DNA of 64,000 nt from Anarhynchus alexandrinus (GCA_008711295.1 VUYV01000189.1:1525792-1589791), one strand, 5' to 3'. Shown: positions 1-13,710, counted from the first letter of the stretch. Notes: generated by a model from the sequence alone, not told the origin. Made by a program: numbers and translations.

Positions 1-3000
1 ACGTTTAAGATGCTTAATATGAGAGGCATAAAATGGGGAGAAGATCCTAAACCCTCTGATGTTGATAAAGAAATGAGACAGGGAGAAGACAGGGGATCCG
101 GTTTTGCTATACTGCAACTGAGTTAGTTGCACGTGTTTACACTCAGAGACACGTAACCAAGTGTACCTTGCGCGTGTGCGGACGTATATGAGCCAAAGCC
201 CTCTGCGGGCTGGGGCGGTTCTGCTTATGGCATACTAACAGCTGTGGCGGTTCTGCAGGCGTGTACGCTGAATGCAGCTCCACTTGGGAAGGGGAAGGAG
301 AGGATGGAGCAGGGTGAAGGGTGCCGTGTGAACAAACAAGCCACTGCAGGAACTGATTTGTGCTGTACTACAGGGGTATTCGTCACTCCTCTCCAATTTT
401 CTGCAGATGACGTAGCTTTTGCCTACCAGCGTAGCTTTGAATGTGCACGCTTCTTTCCTCTGTCGGAGCACTGGTTTGTGCTGTAGACGTGGTTTTGCTG
501 CAGAAACGATTTCTTCCTACAGGTAGTTTGGCCGCGCAGCAGAGGAGCTGCTCGGCGAGGTGTGCCTGCCCTACAGGGCAGGTGGTGACGTCTGCGAGAG
601 CCTTCCAGAGGCCACACACTACTGGGCACCTATACGGAATGATGCAGCCGTGTTCCAGACCTTGTCCTGCAAGAAAACCAGCAAAAGGAGGAGGGAACAC
701 CATTGTACAAACTTGAAACGGCCACAATCGTTCTACAAATTCAACCTCATGAATGAGGTGTGGAGCTTCTTGTGGTTCCAGCACCAACAAATTCAGTTCA
801 TGGAGCTATTCCCACTAACAAATTTCTTGAAATTGTCATGCGGAGACCTCCTGCCCCAGATTTTGCATCAATGATTTTAGCTCAGAAACTTGTCTATGAA
901 CTTCAAAGATCAATATGCCAGTATAGATTTAGTTCCACTCACTGTCTGGAGCCAACAACCTCCCTCTAAACAGCAGAGAAGGCAAATGTGTGATGTACTC
1001 ACTTAAATCTGCAACAGCTTATTCATCACACTCTGTAGACACGTCTATATCAACACAGGCACTGGAGCAGTGGCAGCTAGCAGAAACTAGATTTAACAAT
1101 AGACAAAACGGGGGCTACAACAGAGGCAGAGAAACAAATGGTACAACTGAAGAATACTGCATAGAAGGGGATAGATATGGGGCAGTAACTCAGAAGATAA
1201 GGAGGGTACCAGAGGACCTGTACAGAGAGCAACATCTGCATCGTGTGCCCCAGAGCAGAAGAAGCCAGCTGGGCGAGAGGAGTTCAGATTGAAACTCAGA
1301 GGATGCTATAAGGTAGTAGCTGGTAGGGAAAAGGATGTAACTTAGAAACAGAGCATTAGTGGGACCATTCTCAAAGCCAGAGATTGGCTGAAAGGGAAGG
1401 ACATAATGAGAGCAGAGCATTAAAGACTAAAGGCAAGAATGGAAGAGTATCAGAAAACTCTCAGTTACCTCAGACTGCAAAGTAAAAAGGCACCCGCGGG
1501 ACCTGCCTGACCATTCCAGCGTTTGAGAACAGACTTAATACTAACCCTTTCCCCCCTCCCCCCCATACTAACAGCTTTCTCTTACAACAGTTTATTTACT
1601 CCCACTGAGGTGTGTACACATGCACACGTGCACACTGCCTCACGCTCCGCTATAGGTAAGCGCAGCCCAGAAGTACAGTATCATCCTCCGCGTTTGCTCA
1701 GATTCTGGGAAAAACGCTCAGGGGAGGCAACGCAGACCTGATATAGGGATGCCAATTTGTCCCTCTGTCTTAACAACGCAGCCAAGGTCTGACCCGCCCC
1801 AGCTTCCAGGGGTGGCTGAGGAGAGGAAGGGGAAAAAAAAACATCGCCAGACTATTACAGATGAAAAGAGCTCTGAAAATGGAAAGATGTTAATTAATAT
1901 GTCGTATATCTGTGACACATTTGGATTTTTAGTTACCTTTGTCATCTTAAGATATTTGGATGAAACACTGGGATTGTAGCTGCTTGCAAAGAAAGGTGCA
2001 GACGTACCTGGAAAGGAAGGGGCAGTATATGCTTTTTCCAATCAGAAGAGACTTAAACGATTTTTTAATATCTTTTGTGAATCACCACTAAAGAAAGTGG
2101 CAACTTCTCAAGCTTTAGGAAAAAAGGAAACAAAAGAAAAGCCTTTAGATGCCCACAGTAGGTGGCATCAGCTACTGACCTACCTACTAATAAGGCAAAT
2201 GAAAGGAAAACAGCCTGAGAGGAACTAAATAGCAGCGAGCCCAAGTCTTGAGGGGAGAACAGGCGAAGGAGGCATACAGTGCTTAATTCACCCTGACTAA
2301 AAAGCTCTGTCAAACCACAAGCTGAAGATGCTACCATATATAACAGCATTACGACAGGAAAAAATACTTAATTGCATTATAGTCCTTTGACTGGAATGCT
2401 GCTGATATTGAATTGCTGAACAGGGCTGAAACCAGAGAGTCTTTAAGAAAATAAGACGTAGCCTGGGAGCCACCCCCAGAGCTAGCGGGGCTTCTGCTTG
2501 CTGTTACAGGACCTCAGTCCTAGCGCGTGATCCGTGGGAAATAGCGCTGAAATCAAATTAAGCTGGCTGGTGCGGCTTCAAAATCAGCACTTTGTGCGGT
2601 AAATAGAAACACGGGACAGAACAAATTAAACAGAAAAGTCAGAGTCATAATTATAAATGCCTTCCTCAGTTACTTCCGAAATATGTAATGTTTATTAGAG
2701 TTTCTAAAACCGTTTCTGTCCCTTAAAGCCTCCCTAGAATATTTAGAAAACAGATTTCCTTAGAACCTGACTACTTATCCTCTACTCACTTCTAACCAAA
2801 CAGATACTTTTAACTTGTTTTTAAAAATCATAAACTTTGCTCTTGAGCAGTTCATTGTTCATTTTTTTACGTTTACCATAAGATCAGCATCAAGGGTTCA
2901 ATTAATTAATTTGCCTATATATTTAATACCCGGATTGACATATTTTGGAAAATTATATATAGTTAAATTTATATACATATATTTAATATCTAGGCAACGT

Positions 3001-5250
3001 CTGGCTGAAACAGCATTCTCATGAGCCTTTTAAAGAACTTCCTCAGCCACAGGACAGTTCTGCTACTACTGGTACGACCCCGTGTTAGTTCTGGTTATTT
3101 ATTTCTCACTGCAGTGTTGCATTGCAAAAATTAACCCTGGTTACTTTGGCATTTGACTCATTTTGCATTTATAACAAGCATAATCTGGTTTGGTTTGAAC
3201 TCTGACATAATATAGGAAACACAACGAAAATCTTCTGAAAACATGCATGTATTTTTGCTTTTTTTATTAGCTTAGGGGACAAGAGGATTGCAGCATCAAT
3301 GTTTTCTTGCAAGTTTCCCTAGGAAAAAAATAAAAGGAAAAGAAACATCCATAGAGAATTCTTGCCTTTTTGTTTAGACAGATTCCTGCAATTTCTTCCC
3401 ATGGCTTTAGTGACTCCTGGAAATTTCTCATATAGTCCGTACCGTCAGCAAGATTCTTTCCCAGATTTCTCACCCTTTTTAATTTGTATCCCTTAGTTAC
3501 CTGCTCCATCCGTTCCTTCCCCCTCCCTTCTACTTCTACTTCAACGCTAATAGGTCTGCTGGAATCCACCTTCCAAACGAAATCAGTCAAGCCACCTTAG
3601 CTTTGATTGCTTTATTCCCATGCTGTAGAATGAAAGCGCTCTGTTGAATCAGAAATGTTCTACATTCAATTGTCATAAATAACAATGCACAGCAAAGAAC
3701 TTAAGCTATCAACATAAACAATACAATATGAAAGTGTGCTTCAAACCAGATGCTGCTTTATTTCTGCCCAAACAGTTTGAAGAGCCTGTTAAAATACTTC
3801 AAGTTGCTGTTTACAGAGGGTCAAATGAACATTTTTCAATGAAATGTGTCCCTTCTGGTTCCTTAATGATTAAATACAGTGGAACAATAGCCATTTAAAA
3901 TAGCAAAAGAATATCCGATGATTTTTTATTGTTAGGATTGTTAAAATAGGAGGAGTTGAAAAGCTTTGTGTGAGGTGAGAGAAAAATGCTCTGACAGCAT
4001 CAGAGCCACCTCAAAGATTTTGACAATTTGTCAAAAATCACTGCACTTTCCAAGTAGCCTTTTGCAGGACTCCCGGGAAAATAAACAGCATCTTTCCTTC
4101 ACTCAGACCGCCAAACTGTTTTTCCCACAGTCCCCGAAAAATGTTGTGTTGTGCCCCCCTCCCCCCGAAACGAGCATTTCCAAACACAGACCTTCCCTCC
4201 TGGAGGAAACAACCTGTCCAATTAAATTCTGCATACTTGTGCCTTTGGAAAAGGCTTCCCTCTAACCCCCAAGACTCTAAATTTGCCTCCTCGACCTTGC
4301 TCCCGCTCTCCTGCTCACCTGTGTCAGGATGCAGCCCACTGTAGGTATTCCATTTGGTTGCGTGTCACTACAATTGCAATTGTTTTGGGGTTTGTTGGTA
4401 GAACTTCAACCTTTAGAATCCACTTTGATCTATAAGATAGAGCTGAATTTCGCTGAAAAATAGTCTGCCTTTGTGAAAAGACACTCATGCATTCGCAGTG
4501 TCGAACGTTGACCCAAGATTGAAGCTCATCTTGCTTGATNAAAAAAAGTAAACAATGCTTTTGTTCTAAATGGTCTGGAACAAAATTGTATTTCTTTTCA
4601 TGTTTGATCAAAGCGTTAGTAACTTGTCAGGATTTTGAAAAGCAGAGCTATCAGGCTACTGCATCTCCGTCGCAGCTCTACGGAGGAATCCTATTTGGTA
4701 TTTGGGGCTTTTTCTCCCCCCGGCTATCCACACTTAAACCCTGCAGGGCAGTGTTTTGCTGCGCAATGAAAACAAAGTCACCAACGTTTCTGTTAAGTTC
4801 ACATTATTGTGTTGGAGAGTGTGACTTTTTGTGTAAACATTCCCAGCACGCGAGCACCAAACCAGCCAAGGAACAGCAACAACAGGTAATACGTTTTTGC
4901 TTTGTGAACTTCCGTTCTTACTTACTCACAACTTCCTCCCGTGCCAGGAGCTTTATAAGGTAGATCATTAATAAACAAGGTTCTTATTAAACTGGATCCA
5001 CTTAGTTGGGGTATATAATTGTTTTCCTTAAGAAATTGCAAGTTTATGATGAATTATGGTGGGTTTCATAGTGCTTCTTTCTAAGTAGAATGCTTGTTTC
5101 AGGAGGTGAGTCCTTAAAACTCTTCTTGGCTCTACAGAGATAAGTTTACACTCTGTTTGGTCGTTATATGCACGTGCAGTGGGGCAAGAAAATATAGGGA
5201 GCCTTCTTCCCCACATTTAAGCCTTCTCAGGCAGGACTGAGCTCCAGAAA
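1..5250. other. Unique non-coding DNA, nothing recognised
   Basis: No frame here has convincing coding character; the longest open stretches are short, overlap on both strands and match no family I know. Seen by eye: a C-rich run near 1548-1565, an alternating purine-pyrimidine stretch at about 1610-1637, AT-rich sequence at 2640-3000, and a single undetermined base at 4540 just before a run of A. Intron or intergenic DNA is the plain reading. Confidence 0.6.
4540..4540. other. Single undetermined base (N)
   Basis: One N just before an A-run. Single Ns also occur at 15181, 39748 and 39878. At the last two, the flanking sequence is duplicated, so such Ns may mark contig joins rather than poor base calls. 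Here no flanking duplication is visible. Confidence 0.8.
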
Positions 5251-5304
5251 TCCCTACTTCTGGTGAGAACAAGATCTGCTTTCTTATGCTTTATGTCCTC
5301 ACAG

Positions 5305-5434
5305 GGCCATGAAGACGCTGGGGGATGTTAACTACAAAATCAGTCTGCAAAACCGGCAAGAGCTAAAGCGGTTGGTGGGATACTGGTGGAGTTCCTCTCT
5401 TGTGGATTTGACCGATGGGACTGTGGTGGGACAG
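5305..5434 (+). other. Possible internal or first coding exon, unidentified
   Basis: A pyrimidine-rich stretch ending TCCTCACAG is followed by an open frame that starts with ATG at 5309. The frame runs through the next GT (5435, context GACAG|GTGGAG). The predicted peptide begins MKTLGDVNYKISLQNRQELK and continues with a tryptophan pair (GYWWSSS). The 130-bp length and the splice-like edges suit a vertebrate exon. I do not recognise the protein. The frame continues open past the donor to a stop near 5509, so chance is a real alternative. Nothing nearby offers a second exon in phase. Confidence 0.2.
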
Positions 5435-5610
5435 GTGGAGCCGAGAGGCACGGTGGGACAAGGATTTCACTCTGTGTCACGTAAGGCAGCACGCGAAGGT
5501 CTCTGCTAGCCCGTTTGCGGATTTACAGCGCTTTCTGGTTATTCGGGAGAGAAATAAGAAACGTACAGAAAGTTCTGTATGCGCAGATGCATGCAGGTAT
5601 GTAAGAAGCA

Positions 5611-5630
5611 TATATAAAAGGTATATAAAG
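5611..5630 (+). promoter_or_regulatory. Tandem TATA-box motifs
   Basis: TATATAAAAG at 5611-5620 is followed directly by TATATAAAG at 5622-5630. Both match the TATA consensus. They lie just before a GC- and CpG-richer block at about 5660-5790, the arrangement expected of a core promoter with initiation near 5640-5660. No downstream gene is visible, so this is motif evidence only; AT-rich bird DNA can give such matches by chance. Confidence 0.25.
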
Positions 5631-5654
5631 ATGTGGGTGCTGCTTGGGTGCATA

Positions 5655-5790
5655 GGTCTTTCAGCAGCTCCCCTCGCCCCCCAGCCCCAGCGCGGTGTTC
5701 GCAGACGCCCCCTCCTCTCCCTCCTGCTTCTCGCTAAACCCCCGCCGACGGGCTTAGCCTGCTCCGTCCCGGGCGGGGTGGGCCGGTCAG
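5655..5790. promoter_or_regulatory. Short GC-rich, CpG-bearing block
   Basis: This stretch is clearly GC-richer than its surroundings and holds about ten CpG dinucleotides, including GCGCGG, CCGCCGACG and CCCGGGCGGGG. It follows the tandem TATA motifs. It is too short to meet usual CpG-island length rules. It could be a small promoter-proximal element or a local GC fluctuation. Confidence 0.3.
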
Positions 5791-5799
5791 ATGATGGCT

Positions 5800-8700
5800 T
5801 TTATTGGATGAAAATTCAGCAAAATGAGTAAGGAAAGGTCAGTAGCGTGTCGAAAATCCCACTAGCCATCACAGACGGGCGCGGTAGCCAGGCTGCCTCT
5901 AACAGGCTCCATTTCCACGGATAACAACTGATGCCCATTAGGCCCAGCTCGGCTGCACACATTAAGCTCTTTGCACGGCATGAACTCCCATGCTAAGTGA
6001 AGTGCATCCCTGTAACTGATTTTCTACACCTCTACCTTAGCTTTCTTCAAGAGCTATGGCAAAAAAAAGTAATGGTATTTGTTCATTATTGTCCCTGCTT
6101 TAGCTCTCTTTAATTACCTATTTATCCACCCCTGCCTTTCTGCCCTCAAGAACAAATTTTAAAACTACACAGGAGACAAAAATCTGTAGGTTTTACATTA
6201 TAGCAAAAGTTCCCTGTCCTCAGGTACCGTATTCCAGCTTCAGTGGAAATGCAGAGTAAAATCTTTGCCTTCCAAGGAGTTATGCCAAGTTTACACTGTT
6301 AAAGTGAACAGAAATTTTGGCCCGGACCCTTTGAGATGTAGGGTACAAGACATTCAATTTTAGTTAGGCTTCTTTCCAAATTCCAGAAAGGATCTCGTGA
6401 AGGAAGGAAGCACATTAAGGCTGTGATGGACCTCCAGTGTTTGGCTCACATTAGTTCCAGCCTAACAATGCCATTCCAGGGTGCAGAGATAGTAGCTGAG
6501 CACTGGAATGGATTGTTTAGAGGACAGTAAAAGGTGCTACTACTATTAAAAATCATTTAATAATTAAAAAATTAGAGTGACAGAGGCTGACAGAATTTAC
6601 CTAGCTGAAGTCGATCCTGCCTTCAGGCAAAATGATGGGTCTGATGATCCCCTTTTCTGACCATTTTATTATGAGTCATCCTATGATTTTCTGATCCACT
6701 TTCCTCAGTTTCTTTCAGGAATTCATCACACGTCCACCTGTGAATACGCAGAGGGCATTAAAGAAGTTTCCTCACGACTTTCTGAACCTTCCAGGAAGAG
6801 GACAGAAGTGCTGGACCATCTCTCTTCCCCTCACACAGAGGGATGTCCAGTTAGGGAACAGACAAAACGCGGGGCTAGCTGCGTTCATCCATCCTCCTTC
6901 GGACCCTTTGCCACCCGACGCAGAGCTGCTAGGCAGTTCCAGAGAGGCAGTACCAGCTCAGGGGAGAGGCTCAGCGCGAGAGAAGGGGACGGTCTGTTCT
7001 TCTCCCCTTTGGGAAGGTTACAGGTCAGTCCTTGCATGCGCACTCACCTTTCTCCACTTAAACTGAAAGTCAGTCCTTTATGAATTCACACCCAGGAACT
7101 TCTCACCTATCCACAAGACTATCTTTCTCCTTGGTCTTATTTGGGTTCATGGACTTTTTTTTTTAAAAGATATTTTTAGTACAGAACTGATAATTACCTC
7201 TCCCTAGTAAACTTATCTGCGAGCTGCACCAATCCTTTCCGTGGATGCCCAGAGGGTTTGCACATTTCCCGCACTGTGTATATCTCTGTCAATTACTTTA
7301 TTTTTCCCTACGTTTCATAGAACTTTTAGTAAGATCACAAGCGGTGCCTTGATGCCTCAGAGGTTTGAAAACACTGTCCTCGGTTGAGTTTTGGACTGCA
7401 TTAGCTTAATTTGAGAGCCATGAGTTTCTGCTGCCGGCAGTCAGTCATTGTCTCCAGGACGCTCGCTTAAGGGCGTCCTGAAGATACATCAAAACCAAAT
7501 CCCCCAAATGGCCAGTATTAAGTACTAACTTCATAGCTGGCCTTTTGAGATCTCTGTGTAAGAATGGTTGGCCCACCCACGCACTGTACAGAAAAAAACA
7601 GCGCATATATCACTCACTCTGCCTGAATTGGCCGAGCTTTCAAAGGAGCTGCACACACATGCGCTCAAAAGATCTTCTGTGCACCCAAACTCAAGCGGTG
7701 TCTTTGGCAGCTCCAGCCAAGGGTGGAATATGAGCCTGAGCTGAAAAACTTGCACAGACAAGGGGGAGTCCAGTTCTCCTTCTGCTAACGCGGATGTAAA
7801 TCAGGAGTACGGCTCTGGCAGCCAGGGGTGCTACGCTGCAGGGGCAGTGTTCTCGAGCAGGGAATGGGGGCCAGAGCAGAGAGCTGGAATGTCGCCAAGC
7901 TGAAGCGGTATTAGGTGCGTACCCGCTCTGAAATCCTATAGAAGCCCTCATCTCCAAGTTGATCAACCCACGACTACAGATGCTTAAATAAAAGAGAAAA
8001 AGCCCCTGTGCGTTTGTGAAATCTGGCCTTTATTTTATATCACTCTCATGACAAAAAGTGTTAGAAAAATGTCTTAAACCACTACTTGGGGATTTCCTCC
8101 AAGCGCTGTGCCAGCTGCTCTCACCCTCCATTGTGAAATGATGGGCTGCTGGCATCGCCAAAGTGCTTTACACTCCAGCAACCACTGGATGCATAGCAGC
8201 CCTTTGGGAGTCATTACCAACTGGTGTAATTTAGGGCAGCCCTGAGGCAGCTCTAAGTCACAGTCTCCAGGAACTGGAGGCTATAAAGGTGGCATAACAC
8301 CTCTCCTCCAGGTCTATAATCTGCAATAACATTTACAATACAGACTGCATCATATTATTTCCATGTTTAATTAGAGTAAAGAATACCAAACATTTTACTT
8401 TAACGCTACCCCGTGTGCTGTTACCGGCTCTGTATGTGATTTAATGGGTGATCAATCATTCACATATCAGTGGTGATGTAAACCTGATGTTCATTTGCTC
8501 TTTTTCACTTCATGCATGGATCTCATGTAACAAGAAAAGAAATATCTACCAGGCATGTGGTAGTTCTGCATTGCCGTTAAATCTCAGTGAGCCCTCCTAG
8601 AATCCACGAAATAAGGTAGCGTCAGTTTACAGACCAGCTTTTCGGTGGCATCGTTCCAATTCTGTGCTATTGGCCAGGATGGCTTCTACTTTGCTTTCAT

Positions 8701-11700
8701 GGCCAAATATGTGATGCTTGACATGTCAAGTCAGCTGCTATTTTTTTTTTTTTTAAAAGAGTGGATATTGTTGATACAGCTGTGAAAGGCTCCTTTCTCC
8801 TTTCCAAAGAATTATCGCTAAATTGCATTAACCAAAGAGAGACCCTCTTCACTGCTTAACAAACGCTCTGAAATGAAAAGGTTGAAGACGTTGGGATATT
8901 TTTGCCCCGTCATCATTTTCCTTTCAGTCTCTTCTCACTACCCATCCGATCCGATGCTGCTGTCCCCTTGTATTTCAAATGGGTATTATCCCGCCATTTG
9001 TCTCCAGACACAACTTCTGTTGAAATCAACAGGAAAATGGCCCTCATGGAATCTGAAGGATTAGACCTCTCAAAGGAAAAACGGTGAGATTTATTCCACT
9101 GTTTTAGGGCAGGGAACGGAGTCCAGCTGAGCTCAGGGAGAGATGGGGCCAAGGGCAGTCGGGGTCGGTGGTGTCCACGCTAGGGGAAGGAGGAGCTGCG
9201 GTGCGGGGGGCGGACGGATGCCCCGCAGAGCTGTCCCAGGAGCCGGTGTAGCGTGCGAGTGCCCGGGGGCTGCGGAAGCGGCGAGGGTGTCCCTGATGTG
9301 CAGGCATGGGGGACAGACGGGTACCATCCCTACCTCTGTGCTGCTCCGCAGGTGCTTCCGTGTGCCTCTGCAGGACAGCTTCCAAACGCTTCTCTCCGGG
9401 AGGAAGAGCGGGAGAACGACCTGGAACCTGCCAGGGAAAAGGGAGTAATTATTTTGTCGGTGATAACCACACAACTTTGTTGTAATCATAGTAATAAAAC
9501 AAAAGCTGACAAGCGATGACTTTTCTGAGGTGCTTTTAACCTTAATAAGAGCTCCATTAATTTTTCATATTATTGATAAAGCAAATTAATACATATTTCA
9601 AAACAAGCAAACCACAAAAAGGCATCAAAACCAAACTGAAATCATTGAATCTTATTTGTAGAGAATGCCATTAAAATAATGTAAATCTCCTTCTGTAAAT
9701 TAACTTCACGCATAACTAGAAATGATTAGCATGCATACATACCAACCTCTGTGTTTGTAATTTTGACACACATCCTAATAAACTCTGGGGTTTTTATTCA
9801 CTTACACTCTGAAAATGTTACTCTGTATGAAGGCACAGCAACTCTGAGAAGAAGCTCGCGTGAAGGAGCGACGCTGGTGGAAGAAGAGCTGTCACTGAGC
9901 CTCCCAGGCCGTAATGGAGGATCTCCCTCCCACGGCAGGGACAAGTGGGGAGAGGCCAGCCACATAACACCCGTTCCGCATGCTTGGGGTGCCTGGGGAC
10001 ACCTGAAATCGTGGGCAGTGAATATGTTAGTACAACGCACAAATAATGCTTTCGGACATCTACAGCAGTGGAGTTCCTACCCTAATCCCACGGCAGCGGG
10101 GAATTTTCCCCAGTCCAGAGAGAGAATAGGGACCCTTTTAGGGTCCCTATTAGGCAGGTGGAATGGGGGACAGTCTCCACAACAAAAAACATTATCTTCT
10201 TTAGTGTTACATTGTGAGGGACAGTGTGGGAGCAAACACTGCAAATAAATATCACTTAACAAACATGTGTATTTTCTTGGGCCAATTTTCTAGACCGTTC
10301 AAGCAACTGTCTAAAATCTGTGTTTGGATGGTTGGTGGAAGGTTGATAAGGAAGTTGTAATAATTAAGTTAAATTTTTCTGAGTTTTACGGTAGATTCTC
10401 AAGAAAATGAAACAAAACCAACCCCAGTTTGTGCAACATCTCTTACCTGAATCCACAAAAATATGTGTCATCGTCTTCCTGGAAAAAAGACAAACAAAAG
10501 TCTGATGTTCCGTTACTAACATATCAGTCCCAACAGCAACACAGCCCCAGAAGAGATTTAAACCTTAACAAAATATGTGATATTAATTAGTTCATTAAAA
10601 TAATTTACTTGGTGTTTAATAGTTAGAGCCACAGAAATTCATAAATGCATATGTGAATGCCACCGTAAGTGGCCGGGGGAAAAGGCTCCCTACTTTGAAT
10701 ACCTGAAAAAGCCAGAGGAGAAACCTAGATGGAGATCCCATTCGCCAATATCCTCCACCTGCTTTCCTGACTTCAGGTAGTCAGAGATGTGAACCAGCCC
10801 AAGCCCGGACTGTCCATGCACTGGGGAATTTCGCAAGCTCTCTCTGTGGGGTACTTTCAAAAAAATGCGAGTAAACGGCATTGCGAAAAGCCTCTGCCAA
10901 GCTTGTGGTGCCTTAAGAGCCTGAAAGAATTAAACCCTCCCTCAAATGTGTTCATGACAGACTTTGTTTTAGTTCTTGTTCTTGTACCCTCTGAAAACAA
11001 TAATGTTTATGAGCTAGGAACGGGCATTTGGGAATAAAAGGATAAACAAACAGGAATATTCAATTCAATATTTCTCAGATACAGAGATAAAGCCTTATTT
11101 TAATTAAGCATTTCCTAGTTCTGCCTGCATCAGTATTAAAGTTGCAAATTTATACGAGGCAATTTAGTCTTTGAGCATAGAGATAATAATCTACATTTGC
11201 TGAAACTAGCCAAGAGGGTTGGCTCCCGCCTAGAATTATTTACATTCCTTGACCCTTTAGGCTCAACTCTTTATCCAACCAAATTTATCTAGCAGAATTT
11301 GTAGCCTAACTTGTTTGTATTTTACACATTTGGCATGAAGACTGCAGCGGAATTTTACAAGTATCTGGCGTATTCCTGATAGCACATCTGGTGAGTATGG
11401 ACACTTCATTAGAATAGTTTTGCAAACTGATAACATGCCAAGGCTTTGACAAAAGTACTTATGGTAGATGTCAATCATTTTTCTTTGCCAGTTTAAACAC
11501 GTACCGTTCTGGGAATAATTTTTATCTATTCTGGCACACAAAACATAATGAACAATATCTTCAGGCTTTGCTAATGAACGCAAGTCCTCGTATTATGTAT
11601 ACAACATGTGGATCACTAAACAAATACAACAGGAAGCAAGATGATGTTTATATACATTATCAGCAAAAATCTCTGAGGAACAGCAGGCAGAGTAAGGCAA

Positions 11701-13390
11701 AAAGGGACTGTATGAAGGACAGGGAGGACAGTGGTCATACAGTACAGCGGTCACTACCATTATTCACATCTGACATTGGACAAGTTTCTTCTCCCCCTGA
11801 CAAAGCTTCCCCCTGCGTGATGGACTTTCCTTCCTTTACAAAAGGATAACAGGTGACATAGGTAGGGAAGGACGATAAGAAAGAGGTTACCAGAAGTTAC
11901 AGGGACTGAATTTGTGCAGCAAAGAAATAATCATAACCTAATTTCTGACACTGGTAGAGTCTCACGTTATTCCTCAATTTGCTCTTGTCTTCTCCAAGGA
12001 GAAGGTACTCCTCGTATGGATGACAGAGCCAGAAACGGGTCTTCCAAGAAGGACGAGACACCTTTCTGGTCTGAACTTATGTTGCACTGGGGGTTCACAT
12101 GTGTGATAGACTTAATAGAGATTCTCCTCCCTTCACTCCTGTTTTTCGCACGTAGATTTTCACTTGTGCATTTCCTAAGCTACATTTCAACAGTGATTAC
12201 ATGTTAATAATGAAGTGGGAGTAAACAAAAAATCAAAAAGAAGTATAAATCTTACTTTTGTTCAATAAGTTGCATAAACAAAGTACAGACCATTTTGGTC
12301 TTTCACACAAACACGTTGAGTTTCTTTTAAATATGTACTGGTAGAACATTTGAGATCTGCTGAATACAGTCGGTATTTATGCTTTTATTTTAAATGGGGA
12401 TTACAAATTATTCGCCTTTTGTCATGCACAATATGCATATTACGGTGTGGATATTGTGTTACCAATTCACTGTAACTAAGTACTTTGGCACTTAAAAAAA
12501 AAAGCCATTTTTGACCCAATAGACCATAATAGAGCCTTTCAAGCTTGTTTGAGGCAGCTGCCATGAACTGAAAAAGTCATACAAAGCATGCTGTATACAG
12601 AGCAATTTAATATGTAGAAACGTGCGTTTTCAGTAAGATATGATGGCTGATTCAGACTCTTAAATAAATGAAAGTACTGGTCCTCGTTATCTTCTGATGG
12701 TGAGGAAGGCTTCGCATTAGTCCTGTCAATAGCCACTAACTGGCAGGTGAAGTTACCAAACCACCTCCCCTCCTTACTGGGGAGGGTGGCACCGTGTGTG
12801 CCCAACGGAGCTTTTATGGGCGTGTGAAAGCAACGCCGTAGCGCTGAGAAACTGTGAGAGAACCAGACAATTCAGCCAAAAATGTATTTTAAAAGTATTT
12901 TTAGTGGTTTAAATAAAAACACATTCTTGTTTTTTTAATGTGGTTTTCAGTATGTTCCATCTTTTTAAATTTAGCCTATTGCGTCAATATTTTATATGCC
13001 ATCATGAATGCTGTCCTCTTGTTAATGAAATAATGATTCAAGCCACAAAATTAAAACCAGTCGGTTTCTCAAATTCTGAGCTTAAAAACAATTCTGTAAG
13101 ATAACTATGGAGAAAATATACAGAACCTTGGTAATCCCTTTTTGGTAATGAACTATTGAGGCTAAGTGTTGCCTTCAGTTGCCTCAAACCAGGGCCCTGA
13201 TGCCATCTGGCAAGGCCTGGGGATGCCACCAGGCCTCCTACTGCCAACTCAGAAGAAAACATGACTCTTGGAGACCCTCTGTCATATTTGTCCGTCCCAC
13301 ATGGGTGTCGCAGATACTATAAAGCACCTCAGATGCCGCTGGACCCTCCTGTTTCAGTCAATGTATCAAACCCTACAGGTTTACATCTTT
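5800..13390. other. Unique non-coding DNA with one short CpG-rich patch
   Basis: No gene is supported. A CpG-richer patch lies at about 9140-9330, with overlapping open frames on both strands as expected from GC-rich sequence. A T-run sits at 8741-8755. The stretch at about 8080-8300 reads like worn repeat sequence, but I cannot name it. The inverted repeat at 10125-10151 is listed separately. Confidence 0.55.
10125..10151. repeat. Perfect 12-bp inverted repeat with 3-nt loop
   Basis: The arms AATAGGGACCCT (10125-10136) and AGGGTCCCTATT (10140-10151) are exact reverse complements around TTT. As RNA or single-stranded DNA this gives a tight hairpin. No run of T or gene end follows, so it is not annotated as a terminator. 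It may be a chance palindrome, a remnant of a small DNA transposon, or a structured site. Confidence 0.85.
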
Positions 13391-13424
13391 AATTCTTAAT
13401 ATGATTTGTATGAGCATGGGGGGG

Positions 13425-13523
13425 GTGAGGTGGGGGTGAGAGAGAGTGTGTGTTTGTTTGTATGTATTATGCAAGCATGGATGATTCCCCGCAAAGGTTC
13501 ATAAATGTGTGTGTGTGTGTGTT
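13425..13523 (+). repeat. G-rich and GT microsatellite stretch
   Basis: A run of G with GA/GT variation (about 13420-13470) is followed by an uninterrupted GT repeat of about nine units at 13505-13523. This is ordinary simple repeat and likely to vary in length between individuals. Confidence 0.85.
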
Positions 13524-13710
13524 GATGTACATATGCATTATATCGCAGAGCAATTTAAACTTGCTATACAAATGATAATTTTTTTCCCTAAAAATTCTTT
13601 CCTTACATATTTAATTTTATTTTTAGCAAAAGGACTGCAGCACCCAAAGCTCACAGTATTTGCCTCTTCCACTGAATAATCATTACAAGCTCTAAATAAA
13701 GAATCGAGTG

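Noticed and set aside
383..969. Overlapping frames near the left end, including a minus-strand 135-codon frame and a plus-strand 69-codon frame
   Set aside because: Some short stretches look protein-like, but both strands are open, no family is recognised and no paired splice sites are seen.
8080..8300. Stretch with repeat-like wording
   Set aside because: It resembles worn interspersed repeat sequence, but I could not match it to a second copy in the window or to a family with confidence.
9104..9519. Four overlapping frames of 88-118 codons
   Set aside because: They sit in a locally GC-rich patch, with arginine-, proline- and alanine-rich translations typical of non-coding GC-rich DNA.
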